From Gigaspora rosea (taxonomy: Eukaryota > Glomeromycota > Glomeromycetes > Diversisporales > Gigasporaceae), in the NCBI GenBank assembly GCA_003550325.1, contig QKWP01000234.1, forward strand, positions 28,974-92,973: a stretch of 64,000 bases of DNA. The letters run 5' to 3'. Under the pieces are notes generated by a model, which did not search any database, was not told the DNA's origin, and saw only the letters and a list, made by a program, of their open reading frames with translations. A program made the translations under genes and the position numbers. Position 1 is the stretch's first letter; every line of letters begins with the position of its first letter. Positions 49,251-60,573 of this stretch are shown piece after piece.

Positions 49251-49395
49251 TCTTTATATATATTGATTTGATTGGCCGTGATGATCATATGTCTAATATT
49301 TAAATTGATTTAATTCGTTGATAATGGTGTGATCATCACATGTGATAAAATTTCGATTTTGTCATATATGGAACGGAGTCAAATCCGCCCATATG

Positions 49396-50530
49396 TTTAT
49401 TTGCTAATAAAATAATAAAACTGGTGACGATACAATTTTCAAATTTATAAAAATATATTTATAAATTATAATGCATTATATTTATTCAAACTTTTATGTT
49501 ATTTGCCCATGAATATAAATGCTATCTGATAAGAATATGTAAGCTTTATGTCCACTATTATATAATGAGTTTCTTAAGAATTAAGTGAACAATTTCAAAA
49601 AATAATTGTTATCAAATTTAAAATAAATTCAGACAAATTAAATATTGTTATCCGTAAAATTGGCTTTATAAACATAAAGTGCATAAAGATAATTATATTT
49701 GCTTAATTAAATCTTTATGTTCAAGTTCATTAAAAGCAGATTTCTTAAAAAATTTATTCTATAATAAATGTTAAAAATGTAATGCTAACCTTATGATAAT
49801 GTTGAATGCATCAATAAAATATTGGTTCTTCACTACTTTTATCTCAAAATAATAAATATATAAAATAAATTATAAACAATCTAGCTTTAAAGATTTGTGA
49901 ACTTGACTTAAATAACTTGTTTAAATATAAAATATGAATTTATTGTAAATTTAGCATTTAGTAATATTTATTGAACTAATCATAAAATCTAAAATTTACA
50001 TATTAGTTTAATATATTACTTAAAACATTTTTGTTTAATCTGTGCTCCTTTTTACCCATCTTTCTTACTTTGTGTTTCAGTATATTATATTGATCATTTA
50101 CATTATTAATTTTTGCAATTTTTGAATATTTTTGTTTAATACTTGTTCTTCAGTTTTTTTTTGCTTTATAGATTTCACTTAAACAGGGATCCTTTTGCCA
50201 CCTTTAACACACATCAGAGGGTCTAAATTATAATTGATATCATAAAGAAAAGTAGTTAACTGAGAAATAATTGTGATTTAGTAGCTTTATATTGTGCTGA
50301 AAATTTATTCAATACTGCTATATATGAGGATGAAATTATTTCAGGTTCTAAAACCTAAAATTAAAATTTAAAGACGAAATTGTTTTTGACCTATTTTACT
50401 TGAAAGATGAAATTATTTAATACTTTTTTTGAATAACGAAATTATAAGGAACATATCTATATAAATTTTATTTGCTCTTCCTTATAAAAAATTTAATTTT
50501 CTCTAATGAAGACGAAATAGGCCTTTTTCA
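49396..50530. other. AT-rich non-coding sequence
   Basis: No gene or terminal repeat is found. It may include the 3' flank of the dead transposase. Confidence 0.4.
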
Positions 50531-53470
50531 AAAATCAATTTCAGTAGTATCATTAAATGCCACACATAATTGAGGATCCCATTTTTTATAATCTTCCTTA
50601 ATATCTTTTAAGAAATTAATAAACAAATTATCCATTTGCTGCTCTGATTCTTTAATTGTGAGTGATTTATTGAGACAAAGTTCTAATTCTTCTGTTTCAA
50701 ATGAATTATTGACCTGGCATCACGATTCTTCAAGTAAGTTATTAGTTTAGTGCTCCAACTTTATGGTTTCAGGAAAATTACTAGCTTGATGCTTTAATCC
50801 TTCAGTCTCTAATAAACATTTTGTTTGATATTCCAATTCTCTATATCAATAATTTTGGATCTTTTTTAACAAAGCGCTTCAGACTATATAATTTATAATC
50901 AAACTTATTTTTGGATAAAATTAAAGTTTGGCCGTAAAATTTATAGTAGGGTTTTGTTAATATAGACTTTATTGTTTCTATTGTTAGAATTATAACCTAT
51001 TAAATTAAATAAGTAAAATTTAAAGTAAATTTATACCTATTTAGCATAGTATTAATATTTGCTATTATGTCTTGTGATATGTTTTCAACTATAGCAGACT
51101 TTGTATGCAGTAATATATAAAAAGAATGAACAATTATATTCAGGACTTAAATAAAAATCAAAAATTAGCAGTGATATAAAAAAAAGGTATTATTATTATT
51201 ATTACTTACCATTTGCGATGTAAAAATAAGTTTTATAATCACTAGTAGTTATTAAAAGTAGAAAATTTATTGCTCCAATGTGATATTTGGCTACCACTGC
51301 ACTTTGATATTTACAAAATGCTCCCGTTAGTCCAACAGGTCAACTACAAGTTCTAATTGTACTATTAACAATATAGGTAAGATCTGTTTTTTTACTTGGA
51401 ACCTGATATTGGCTAATTTTTTAATTAAATCTGCATTAATACTTTTCCATTCTAGGCAAAAGAATTTTTTTGCAATTTTTATATGACCTGGGTGATTATA
51501 TGCAAACTTGAGCAACCAACATTCATAGAATCTATCCATATTTTCTATTCGAAAAACTTGAACTGGATTGAATGCCTGAGTCCTTCCAAAAATTATATCT
51601 TTAAGTAGGCCAAAGTTACTATACGCTCTACATAATTGTTAGTATGATTGCCATACAATAAAAGATCAAACCAAAATGAATGTGAAATGTGCTCAATACT
51701 ACTTGTGGTTCCAAAAAAGTTCAAGATGCCTCATAAGTAATGGATATTATTGATAACTACTTCTTAATTCTTTATAATAAATATTCATTTCAGATATTGT
51801 TTGCATATAAAGCACTTTTTTTATTTGATTCATAATTAGTATGTGATGTTTCTTGTTAATATTATGCTTAGCATTATAGATCTATCGCCAAAATGCTTAA
51901 AAGAAGTGAAACATGCATAAAAGGCAATTTGATTGGGCCAACAGTGTGCTAATGTGTTTATTTTGCTGCTAAATTATCTGTTATAAAATTTTGTGGCCCA
52001 ATATTGCAACTACACCAAAAAATGCATGGTTTGATAAAACAGTTTTTAAAAGGTTTATTGTGTTTTCAATAGTAATTTCACACTCATCAGATGTTATAAA
52101 TAAACCTAACGGTAAGGCGCCTGCAATATAACTTGTATAAAGAAGGATAATGGAAGTATTTAATTGCTCAAATGATACAGAAGCATCAACGTAACAAATT
52201 TCATTTGCTTGCCTAATTTGTTTATGAATTCGGCTTATTACTTCTGTAACAATGCAAAAAATAAATGATTTACCACTTTGAAAGTCAAATTCCTGAAAAA
52301 CTATACGGCCACGACCAGATATATTGTAATTTTTAACTTCTTCATTTAAATATTGAAATATTAGTATTTCATTTTTTTGACCAAGTTAAGAGTTACAATG
52401 ATGAGTAAAAAGGTTTTTAATATAATTGTAATTCGGATTAACAGAACGATTAGCAAAAGTTTTTTACTCAACAAAATAGAAGCTTGAAGTTCATCTTCGT
52501 AAGTATACAGAGCGGTTGCTGGAAAATAGCTATCATAAAATAATTGCATATATTTTGCAACCATTTTTTCTTGAACATGATAGAAGCTAAATGCTTTAGC
52601 TGAATCGATTACATAATTATATTTAAAAGTAATGTTTACTTCTAAAGGGTAATTATTGGATATATTATATATTCTAATTTTAGATTTATAATTGCCAAAC
52701 AATTCATATTTCTATTGTGCATTGTGTACACTCGTTTGATTTTAGGATTTTCCTGTTTAACTTTAACCTTTTTACTATGAATACAATGCCTTGACTCATG
52801 AAAAATTACTCACTTTCCCTTAACTCCATATCCTTTTGTTTGTGGTATTGTTATTTTTGAATGCCCTTCAAAAGCAACAAATAATGCTTTAATATCTTTT
52901 ATTATAATAATATTAATAAATACCTTAACTTCAAGTTGAGGTACCTCAAAACCTTCTTCAGTCTGATATGGAAGCAATTTAGTAAATTGTTGAATGAGAT
53001 AGTTATAACCTGGAGGTAAAATGATCTGGTAATGGATTCCACAAATATTTCTAAAAGATAAAAAAAAATAATTTTCTATAAAAAAATAAAAGATAATATA
53101 TAATATGTAATATTTTAATACCTTCGCATTTTCTATATTTCTTTATATTCAAGACTAATTTGTTATTAATTTCACTATATAGTCTATTAACAAATATATT
53201 ATTCAATTGTTTATTTGTAAATTTCAAAATTGTTTTCAACATACAATATGCCACAAGTATCCACAAACTTGTTAATGCGCAATTAATAATATTGCTTATT
53301 TTTTTGAGAGGTTCTATTTTTATTTTTATTTTTTTGAGCTTATTTATTATTTGGGTTGATTATTTTTTTTTTGGTGTTTGCTTTCTACTATACTTTCTTT
53401 TCTTATATTCAGCTACTCTTTTATCATCAACTTCTACTTCTTCTGCCTGTACACGAAACTACAATTTACA
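50531..53470 (-). pseudogene. MULE-type transposase relic
   Basis: The minus strand carries protein fragments in changing frames with many stops. From about 53465 it has a basic N-terminal piece (EEVEVDDKRVAEYKKRKYSR), then EINNKLVLNIKKYRKCEG and GIHYQIILPPGYNYLIQQF (about 53040). A Cys/His-type segment follows (FHESRHCIHSKKVK, about 52800). A transposase core has YVDASVSFEQLNTSIILL near 52190 and GALPLGLFITSDECEITIEN near 52090. Further on come NNYVER (about 51640) and MDRFYECWLLKFAYN (51540). Near 51335 a SWIM-like zinc-finger remnant reads CS-stop-PVGLTGAFCKYQ, its second Cys codon now TGA. A C-terminal piece KEDYKKWDPQLCVAFND ends near 50531. Frameshifts and stops show it is dead. The family call rests on the order of these motifs. 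Confidence 0.75.
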
Positions 53471-53744
53471 AGACTTGTTCATAAATCGAAGTAAAATTCA
53501 ATCGTTAACCAATCAAAAAATTCTATTTATTTGTTTTTAAAAATATGTAACATTATATAATAAAAATATCATAATCTTGTCATATTATTATTAAATTATT
53601 ATTAAAACTCAGTTCTCTGTATTGTACCTAAATTATTACAAAAGATGTATGAAGATCCAATATTACACTGCATGATTGATATAACCTGGCACAGAAAACC
53701 GAAATGCACTTTTTTCTGTTTTATTTACTAATTATTTAATAATT

Positions 53745-53880
53745 TTTTTGGAATTGCTACTTTTAGAATTGTTGTTCTTTGGAGTTATCACTTTTGGAGT
53801 TGTCATTTTTAGAGTCATTGCCCTTTGGAATAATCATTCTTTAGAGTTATCATTCTTTGAAATTATTGTTTTTGAAGCTA
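53745..53880 (+). repeat. 15-16-bp tandem repeat, about eight units
   Basis: GAGTTATCATTCTTTG-like units (GAATTGCTACTTTTA, GAGTTGTCATTTTTA, GAATAATCATTCTTTA and others) lie head to tail. The apparent frame here is repeat-derived. Confidence 0.8.
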
Positions 53881-54795
53881 TTAATTTCAATACCTGTAGA
53901 GTTTTAGTTTTGGTTATTTTGATACAAATTTTAACTAAAGTATATAATTTAGACTCCTTGTTTTGAATTAAGTAAATGGGTAGTTGGGTTTACTTTAAAC
54001 TAAAACAGGTTGATAAATGGATGGGGTTTGTTGTATATAGATATTCACTATAATATTTTTATATATATTTTTTAAGAGAATTTTTATTTGTACACAGTGT
54101 GTTTAGACACAATTACACAAAATAGAATAGAAAAATGCAAGCTACAGATCAATTTTTGTACAACAAAAACAAAGCAAAATATTAAAATTTAATTATATCT
54201 TTAAATTTTGCTTATGAAACTATATTTTAATGACTAAAAAAAAAAGAAATAATTTATACATCGCACGTGCGATGTTGTCGCACCTGCCGCAGATCATAAA
54301 ATCAGGTGTAACGTAAAATCAAAACAATTAAAATAACCCGTTTTTTCATTGGATAGGGTTAGGGTGAGGTATAGATTGTGTGTATGGGTGAGAGGGGTTT
54401 TATAGTAAAATTTTGCAAGGAATTTTTTTTGTTAGAATCCTAAGAGTAGTTTCATATACTCAATTTTAAGTTATAAACGATTTTTGACAAAACGAACGTT
54501 TGTTTTGAATTTTTTGATCGTGNTACAAAGCATATGATAATATCTCAAATAAAGTATTTGAATATTAGAAATAGGGGCCCTTAATGTAGAGCAGATATAT
54601 TTCAATGTTTTTTTATTAATATTAGTGTTAAGATCCCTTCAGATTAGGGTTAAAACTACTGTTTAATATTTTGTACTATGGAATTCATCTAAAGCCAACA
54701 TATTTTATATATAGGTGCCAATTTTTTAGCTATAGTATAACCTAATTATCCAATAAAAATGCAAAAAAACTTAATACAATATTAAAATTAATTAA
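53881..54795. other. AT-rich sequence with a palindrome and telomere-like words
   Basis: A perfect 16-bp palindrome CATCGCACGTGCGATG lies at 54259-54274. GATAGGGTTAGGGTGAGG lies at about 54353-54370. A single N lies at 54524. No gene is seen and no element ends could be paired. Confidence 0.45.
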
Positions 54796-54958
54796 TAAGG
54801 GTAGTAACATATATTATGTAATAATTTTACTATATCCTCTAACCCCCTCCCTTCTATATAAGAAATATTTAATTGGCTATTATGAACTTCTATATTTAAT
54901 GTAAGATTTTAGAGACCCCTTTCCCCTAAAATATTACGTAATATTTGTTACCACTCTA
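54796..54958. mobile_element. short MITE with TTACGTAAT-containing ends
   Basis: The left GGGTAGTAACATATATTATG (from 54799) and the inverted right AGAGTGGTAACAAATATTAC (from 54957) share ends that lead to ATGTAAT/ACGTAAT. CCCCCTCCC and CCCCTTTCCCC tracts lie inside each end, and ATTGGCTATT lies at the centre. The layout matches the MITE at 28047-28250, which suggests one family. Confidence 0.6.
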
Positions 54959-55003
54959 ATATTTAAATTTTTGTTAATAAATTCAAATTTTGTTATATTT
55001 TTT

Positions 55004-55175
55004 TATGGAGTCGTCTTGGCGCCACCCGGGGTGGTAAATAATTCACTGCCACCCTATCCAAATTAAATACTAAATTGACTGACTGACCCTAACCCTATGG
55101 TGAGTGCGTAATCAAATTACTATTTAATTTGGACAGGGTGGTATACCAACCGGTGGCACAAAGACCTTTCATTTT
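55004..55175. mobile_element. short palindromic MITE with a telomere-like centre
   Basis: The left TATGGAGTCGTCTTGGCGCC and ACCCGGGGTGGTA are complementary, with mismatches, to the right ATACCAACCGGTGGC and ACAAAGACCTTTCAT. ACCCTATCCAAATTAAATA (55052) is complementary to TATTTAATTTGGACAGGGT (55121). The centre is GACCCTAACCCTATGG (55085-55100). Non-coding. Confidence 0.65.
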
Positions 55176-55179
55176 TTTA

Positions 55180-56120
55180 TATATAAATACCAAAATTTTT
55201 GAATCATATTGGGCAGTGTCAACTATAACAAAGCTTATGGCTTTTTTCTATTTTGAGAAAATCACGTTTAAATTTTATGTAACAATAACAATAATGATCT
55301 ATTATTAGTATAACCTGTTGGATCGACATTTGCTAGCCAATCACACGAATCCATTTCTATGACTCTGCAGCAAGGATCGACAACAGGATATTCAAATTCT
55401 AATTTTAGATCACATTTAATCGTATACAGCATTTCAAAAAGTAGGCATCGGTAAAAATTTTACTATGTAAATCAATGCGTTAAATGTCAAATTATATAGA
55501 AAATTTTCTGCTTTATATGATGGTATAGTTAACTCATTTTTGCAAAAAATGCCATAAGCCTTGTTTTAGTTGACGCTGCCTCATATTGTATATGCTTGAT
55601 TTTGATTGGCCAACTAAAGAGTCACAACTGTGCAGATGTATAAAATTTTTAAATTTTTACTTTAAAATCTAATTAATACAAAATTTAATATAGTAAATAC
55701 TATATTATATACTTACAAAGTAAAGTTTTTTTTTAAAAAAAAAATTGATATTTAATAATAATATTAGAATCAAAAACTTAAGGTTTTACTTATTGGTTGT
55801 ACTATTTTTTTGATGCCATATTTGATTAAAAATTTTGTAACTTTAACCTAAAAATTTAATTTGAATATTGTTTATATATAATCTGTATCATATTTTAATA
55901 TAGAAATTCTCTAATTAACTAGCAGATTATCAATTAATAGTAATAGATTTTTTTAATTAGGTTGGTTTTAGAACCTGTAATTTTTACACACTAGTTTATT
56001 CTAGAAGATTCCATAAGCATTAGTATAATAGTTGGTAAATTAACTAATTTTTACTATTAGTCTTTATTAATAAAAGGATTAAACAAAATTAACTTAAAAA
56101 TTTTAATTCTATTAAAAAAT
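55180..56120. other. AT-rich non-coding sequence
   Basis: No gene, terminal repeat or RNA gene is supported. Confidence 0.4.
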
Positions 56121-56121
56121 T

Positions 56122-56420
56122 GGGTTAATATATTTGTAACCATAGGTTACAATAAATTTTTTGTAACCAGGTTCATAACTAAGCCCAGATGTAATATAGT
56201 TAAAGTTAGGGTTAGGGTAATGTTAAAGTTAGAGTTAGGGTTAAATTGTGATTGGTTAGGGTTAGAATTAGGATTAACATTAAGATTACTACAAAATCAC
56301 GAGAGGAGCATTTTTTGTTAATACCATAGTACAACAGGGATTACCCTAGTAAAATTTTGAGTTATTAACAATTTTATAAAATACAGTTACAGTAACCATG
56401 GCTACAAATATATTAATCCT
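56122..56420. mobile_element. about 300-bp MITE enclosing telomere-like repeats
   Basis: The left end GGGTTAATATATTTGTAACC, followed by ATAGGTTAC, matches the inverted right end AGGATTAATATATTTGTAGC, followed by CATGGTTAC, about 28 bp with mostly transition differences. The middle holds a degenerate TTAGGG tract. No frame. Confidence 0.7.
56205..56277 (+). repeat. interstitial telomere-like repeat (TTAGGG)n, degenerate
   Basis: GTTAGGGTTAGGGTAATG, then TTAGAGTTAGGGTTAAAT, then GGTTAGGGTTAGAATTAGG: about eight units, several mutated. It lies just left of the symmetry centre of the MITE around it. Confidence 0.8.
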
Positions 56421-57485
56421 TAAAAATTATAAAGATCTAATAAAATATATACTATACTAAAATTTTATAAAAAAATTTTTTTGTTAAAATATAAGGCCAT
56501 ATAAACTTAATTATTTGGTTTTATAACCTAGCCAGATTATATTTAAAAATTTTTTAAAAAAAATTTTTTATATGTTTTAATAACTGAGTAGAATTTAAAA
56601 AAATTTTTTTAAAAAATTTTATAAAATTTAAAATTTTTTAGATATAAAATTTTTAAATAAAGTCCAGATAGATGGATCATTACTGTATTTATTTTATTAT
56701 TTAATACTATAATACTGTACTATTATTTTTTTAAATTAAAATTTAAATTTTATAATTTAAAAAATTTTAAAAATTTTTAAATAAAAGTTTAGGCTATTGG
56801 GTCTTTTTTTTTTATATTATGAAACCCAAAAAATTAATTTTATATAAACTAAAAAAAATTTTGTAAACAAAATTTTAAATTATAATCGATTTTGAAAGGT
56901 ATTTCGCAGATCAGTATGGTATAGGTGAGCAGATCCATATAGTATAGGCTAAATTTTTAAATCAATACTATACTGATCCAGTATAATATATATTAGGGTA
57001 GTGTTAGGACTTATAGCCGATTGGTATAGGGTTAGAGCTAGGAATTATAGCTGATTAATATAGTATAGCCTATACCAGTGTTGTACATAGGACAATTTTG
57101 GACAATTTTGGACATTTTTTTAAATTAAAATTACTTGAAATTTTATTAAGATAATCTATTTAATTTTTTCATCAATAAGTCCAGCACCTAAAAAAATATA
57201 TAATTATATATTTTTTAAAATAACTTTATTGATTAGTTAAACATAGGACATAGGCTTGGACAATTTTGAACAATCTTGGACGTTGGACATTTTACATAGT
57301 GTGGAATACTATACTGATCTGCTATAATTTCATTTTTGAAAAACTTTTTTTAAATTATATCTAATCTTATTATTTGATTAGTAAATAAAAAGTTTCATAG
57401 TCTAACTAGTGAGAAAATTAGAGAACCCAATAGTTAATCTGTTCAAGTTATACAAAAAAATGCAAACTAATATTAGTTAGTACAA
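56421..57485. other. AT-rich non-coding sequence
   Basis: 56890-57070 has repeated TATAGTATAGGC, TACTGATC and GTTAGGGT-like words. 57089-57290 has GGACAATTTTGGACA words. Both are probably old repeats with undefined limits. No gene. Confidence 0.4.
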
Positions 57486-57489
57486 ATCT

Positions 57490-58400
57490 ACAATAAGACT
57501 TAAAGTTATATAAAACCAGAGAATTAAAAAATCAAAAATCTACTTGGCAAGATTGAAATAAAGAAGTAATACAAACTTTCAATAGTACTATAAACAAAAC
57601 CAAAGCAAACTAGATAACTAAAGAGAATAGAGTTTTAAGAAAAAAAACCCTTACTAATCTACTATAGTGCACTAACCAAAGTACCTTCTTTTTTAATACC
57701 TTCTATTGCAAAATACCTGGTGCAAAGCACAAAATTTCTATTAATTAAATCTAGATTTTTTTAAATTTTTAGACTGCTTATTGTAAGTGTGAAATGTGTA
57801 AATGCTTAAACATTTTTTTTTGCAGCACAGAGCTGCTGCTTTGGTCAATACACTATAATAAGGGAATTGCTTTCGCGCCATGGATTTTTGCTATTTGCAC
57901 CATGGTTACACAAGATTTTCTATTTTTAGAATTCAAATTAATATATGCACTTATGTTACACAAGGACTCATCGCATTGTTTTTGCCATGCTGCTAATGTT
58001 GTGTAATGTTACACAACATTAGCGGCGTGTAACCAAAAATTATTTTTGCAAAACCAATGCACCGGGCCTTTGTGTAACACAAGTGTATAAATTCTAAAAA
58101 TAGAAACTCTTGTGTAACCATGGTGCGAATAGCAATTCCCCTATAATAATTATTAGAATTGTACTAGAATTACTAAAGTCTCTAAAGAAAAAGAGCATAT
58201 ATTTTAAAAGCATACACCAAGAAGATAAAAACCATGGGCCAAACACAATAGACTGATCCTTTTCAAGCTAACTGGATTGGAGTTTGGAACACCTGAATAA
58301 TGATATATAAAGTGAATACTAGGGTTTGAATAAACTCTATAAGAGCAAAAATCATTTGAAAAGTTGTTTAGATTGGGATGTAGGACCCTTACCACTAAGG
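57490..58400 (+). mobile_element. retroposon family copy (old, interrupted)
   Basis: 57535-57700 (CTACTTGGCAAGATTG, ACTTTCAATAGTACTA) and 58180-58345 (AAAGAAAAAGAGCATATA, GCTAACTGGATTGGAG, ACTAGGGTTTGAATAAACTC) are colinear with the 43325 copy. Between them lies unrelated sequence that includes a MITE. The tRNA-like head is not recognisable. Heavy C-to-T decay. Confidence 0.65.
57861..58140. mobile_element. 280-bp palindromic MITE with 8-bp TSD, inside an old retroposon
   Basis: A perfect direct repeat CTATAATA (57853-57860, 58141-58148) flanks an almost complete palindrome. The left AGGGAATTGCT, GCACCATGGTTACACAAGA and TTTCTATTTTTAGAATT, then GCTAATGTTGTGTAA, is complementary to the right half, centred near 58010. 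An 8-bp duplication suggests a hAT-type mover. The left arm has an extra GCGCCATGG/GCACCATGG duplication. The 70-codon frame here is part of the palindrome. Confidence 0.8.
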
Positions 58401-58574
58401 GAACTCAGTATAAATGTACCTAGCCATTGAAAATTAATAATGTATATCTGATAAATAACTGACATACAGCATATGTTATAAATAAAGGTTTAGGTCCTGA
58501 GGATCAAATTAAAAAAAAATTGTTTAATATAGTTTTTGAAGATCAATTTTTGTTACAGTTCTAAATAGTAAGAT

Positions 58575-59196
58575 TAGTGATTTGACCCGGGTGGGTATCA
58601 CCCGGGTCACCTGGGTGGCCAGGTTAAGTAATGACAACTCAGGTGAAAACGGGTGGTCAGCCTGCGGGTTGACCCACGGGTGAGTTGATCCACGGGTTGA
58701 CTCATAGTTTTGCAATATATTAACTTCCGAAGATAATCAGCTATCATCTTCATATTTTGCTCGATGGCTATTGTCATAATTTCTGGGATATCTGATAAAT
58801 GATTTTTTGCCAATTCGATTAAGTTGTGATTTCAGTAAATTGATTCAATAAATTGATATATCGATGTAAATATAAATAAAATTATAATGCTTTCAAAACA
58901 TCTTCGCTGAATCAGTCCGAAAAATTGCCAAATACTCTTAAGTGAAAATTTAATGCTGAGTATGTCAACATTGTAATGATAAAACTATCTGCACAAAGTA
59001 GCTTTCATATACCGATCATGTTGAAATCACAAACCTAACCGGATCAGCAGCAAAAAAATCATTCGACTAAATGTGTCAGGAATTAAATTTTTTTAATTAA
59101 CTTGTGAGTGATCCGGGTGGTGACTTTTTTTAAACTGACCCGTTTCCACCCAGGTGGCACATAGTCCACAGATTTTTAGACGGGCCAATTCACTAG
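58575..59196. mobile_element. probable TIR element with TAGTGATTTGACCCG ends
   Basis: The left TAGTGATTTGACCCG (58575-58589) is matched by the inverted right TAGTGAATTGGCCCG (about 59195-59181), 13 of 15. Both ends lead into GGGTGG/CCACCC-rich sequence (ACCCGGGTGGGTATCACCCG left, CCACCCAGGTGGCAC right). The flanks AGTAAGAT and GTATAGAT resemble each other but are not identical, so the target duplication is uncertain. The GC-rich left end is unusual here. No protein is recognised. Confidence 0.5.
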
Positions 59197-59199
59197 TAT

Positions 59200-60573
59200 A
59201 GATATCTAATTTGATTATCATAACTAATATTGCAGGGAAGGTTGCAAAAAATATAAAACCGAATCTCCTTGACCAATTTTTTTACAATCGTTAATATCTC
59301 TATAACCACTTGTCCATCCCCGAATGGTTATATTAGGATCGCATAATTTATTCGTATTATCTTCATTACAATGTGCACGTTTTCCATAAGGATCTTTATA
59401 ATTATATACTTTATATAATTATATATATAGTTTTATGCAATTCCTAAATTAAATGCAAATCATCTTCATGCACATCAACAAATTAACGCGAATAAATAAA
59501 ATTAGCATAGATTTAGAGTCGCCCCAAAGTAACACAAGCCCATATAATATCGACAAGCGATTGTAATTGGTTTGTGTAACAGCACTTTTTGGGGCTGACT
59601 CTTAAATATAGAGTTTGGAACCGGTTTTTATTTTCCATCGGTTTTAACATATGCAGGTAATAGAATATTCATAAGCTTTTAAGAACAGCCTCAAAGTCGT
59701 ACCTGGCAGACTAAATTAAAACTTCTGTTAGATGTTATTTACGTAAAATTCGTTATCAGTTATGTGGGATATATTCATTCAGACTTTCATAGAGGTGATT
59801 CTACAAGATAAAGGTGTTAAAGGCGTTAATAAAGGTATGTAATTTTTCATCTCAGATCTAACTAGGTAATTTGCTTTGAATTGCAACCTGAATTTGCCCT
59901 GGTATTCCCAGCTGGTACATTGAATTGGCTTTATCGTTATATATTATCAGCACTTATACGTATATATTTCGTATTTTTTTTTTTACAAATTTCTTACTGT
60001 AGTTCAAGTTATTTGAAATTTACCTTTTATGGTAATTTGTCATATAAATATTAGTAACCGAATATGTCAATTTGGCTTGTGAAATAGGCATTTATTACAA
60101 ATCATTTAAACACGCGTTCAGCTCTAAAAATCCCAATGAACTCAGATCGCGGATCACATCAAGTGTTCACAATAGCTATGCAACGTCAAGCATTTTTTCA
60201 TACTTTATTTGAAAGTAACCGATTACAAGACTTTTTTATCGGTCTTAAGAATCTGGACTTTATTAACCAAACCAAGATTGGAACCAGAATAAACCAGATC
60301 AGACCGAACTTTATATAGCCGAATATTCTTATCAGTTGAGTCCGAACCTATGAATGATTAATTCTTCGTCTAATTAACGACCCTGAGATTTTATTGGCCA
60401 GATCACACAATAAACAAACTCCGACGGGGTTGGGGTAATGGGGATGATGATGCAATATACTACTTTTGGAATTTAAGGAATTTGACACTTTTTCACATGC
60501 TAATTTTTCCTATATAACTGGAACCAGATCATAAAAATTTTCCATCTTCACTTCAACCATATCAAATAACATA
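59200..60573. other. upstream region of the PAQR gene
   Basis: Less repetitive, with CpG-containing words returning. The 60-codon frame at 60136-60318 has no recognisable motif. TATATAA at 60511-60517, about 60 bases before the ATG, is a possible TATA element. No terminal repeats are found. Confidence 0.4.

Larger units (their letters stand above)
45403..49393. mobile_element. 4-kb composite TIR element containing two younger insertions
   Basis: A perfect 21-bp inverted repeat (CATATGGGCGGATTTGAC followed by TCC) lies at 45401-45421 and 49395-49375. If the target is TA, the element proper runs from TGGGCGG to CCGCCCA. It contains a 2.2-kb TIR element (45539-47698) and a tRNA-headed retroposon (48171-48880). 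Removing these leaves about 1.1 kb of AT-rich, non-coding sequence, so it began as a modest non-autonomous element. Confidence 0.75.

Noticed and set aside
53160..53540. 126-codon plus-strand hydrophobic frame
   Set aside because: It is the complement of the N-terminal remains of the MULE transposase relic on the minus strand.
57794..58006. 70-codon plus-strand frame
   Set aside because: Most of it lies in one arm of a near-perfect palindrome.
60136..60318. 60-codon frame before the PAQR gene
   Set aside because: No motif, no splice link to the PAQR gene, and a length expected by chance.
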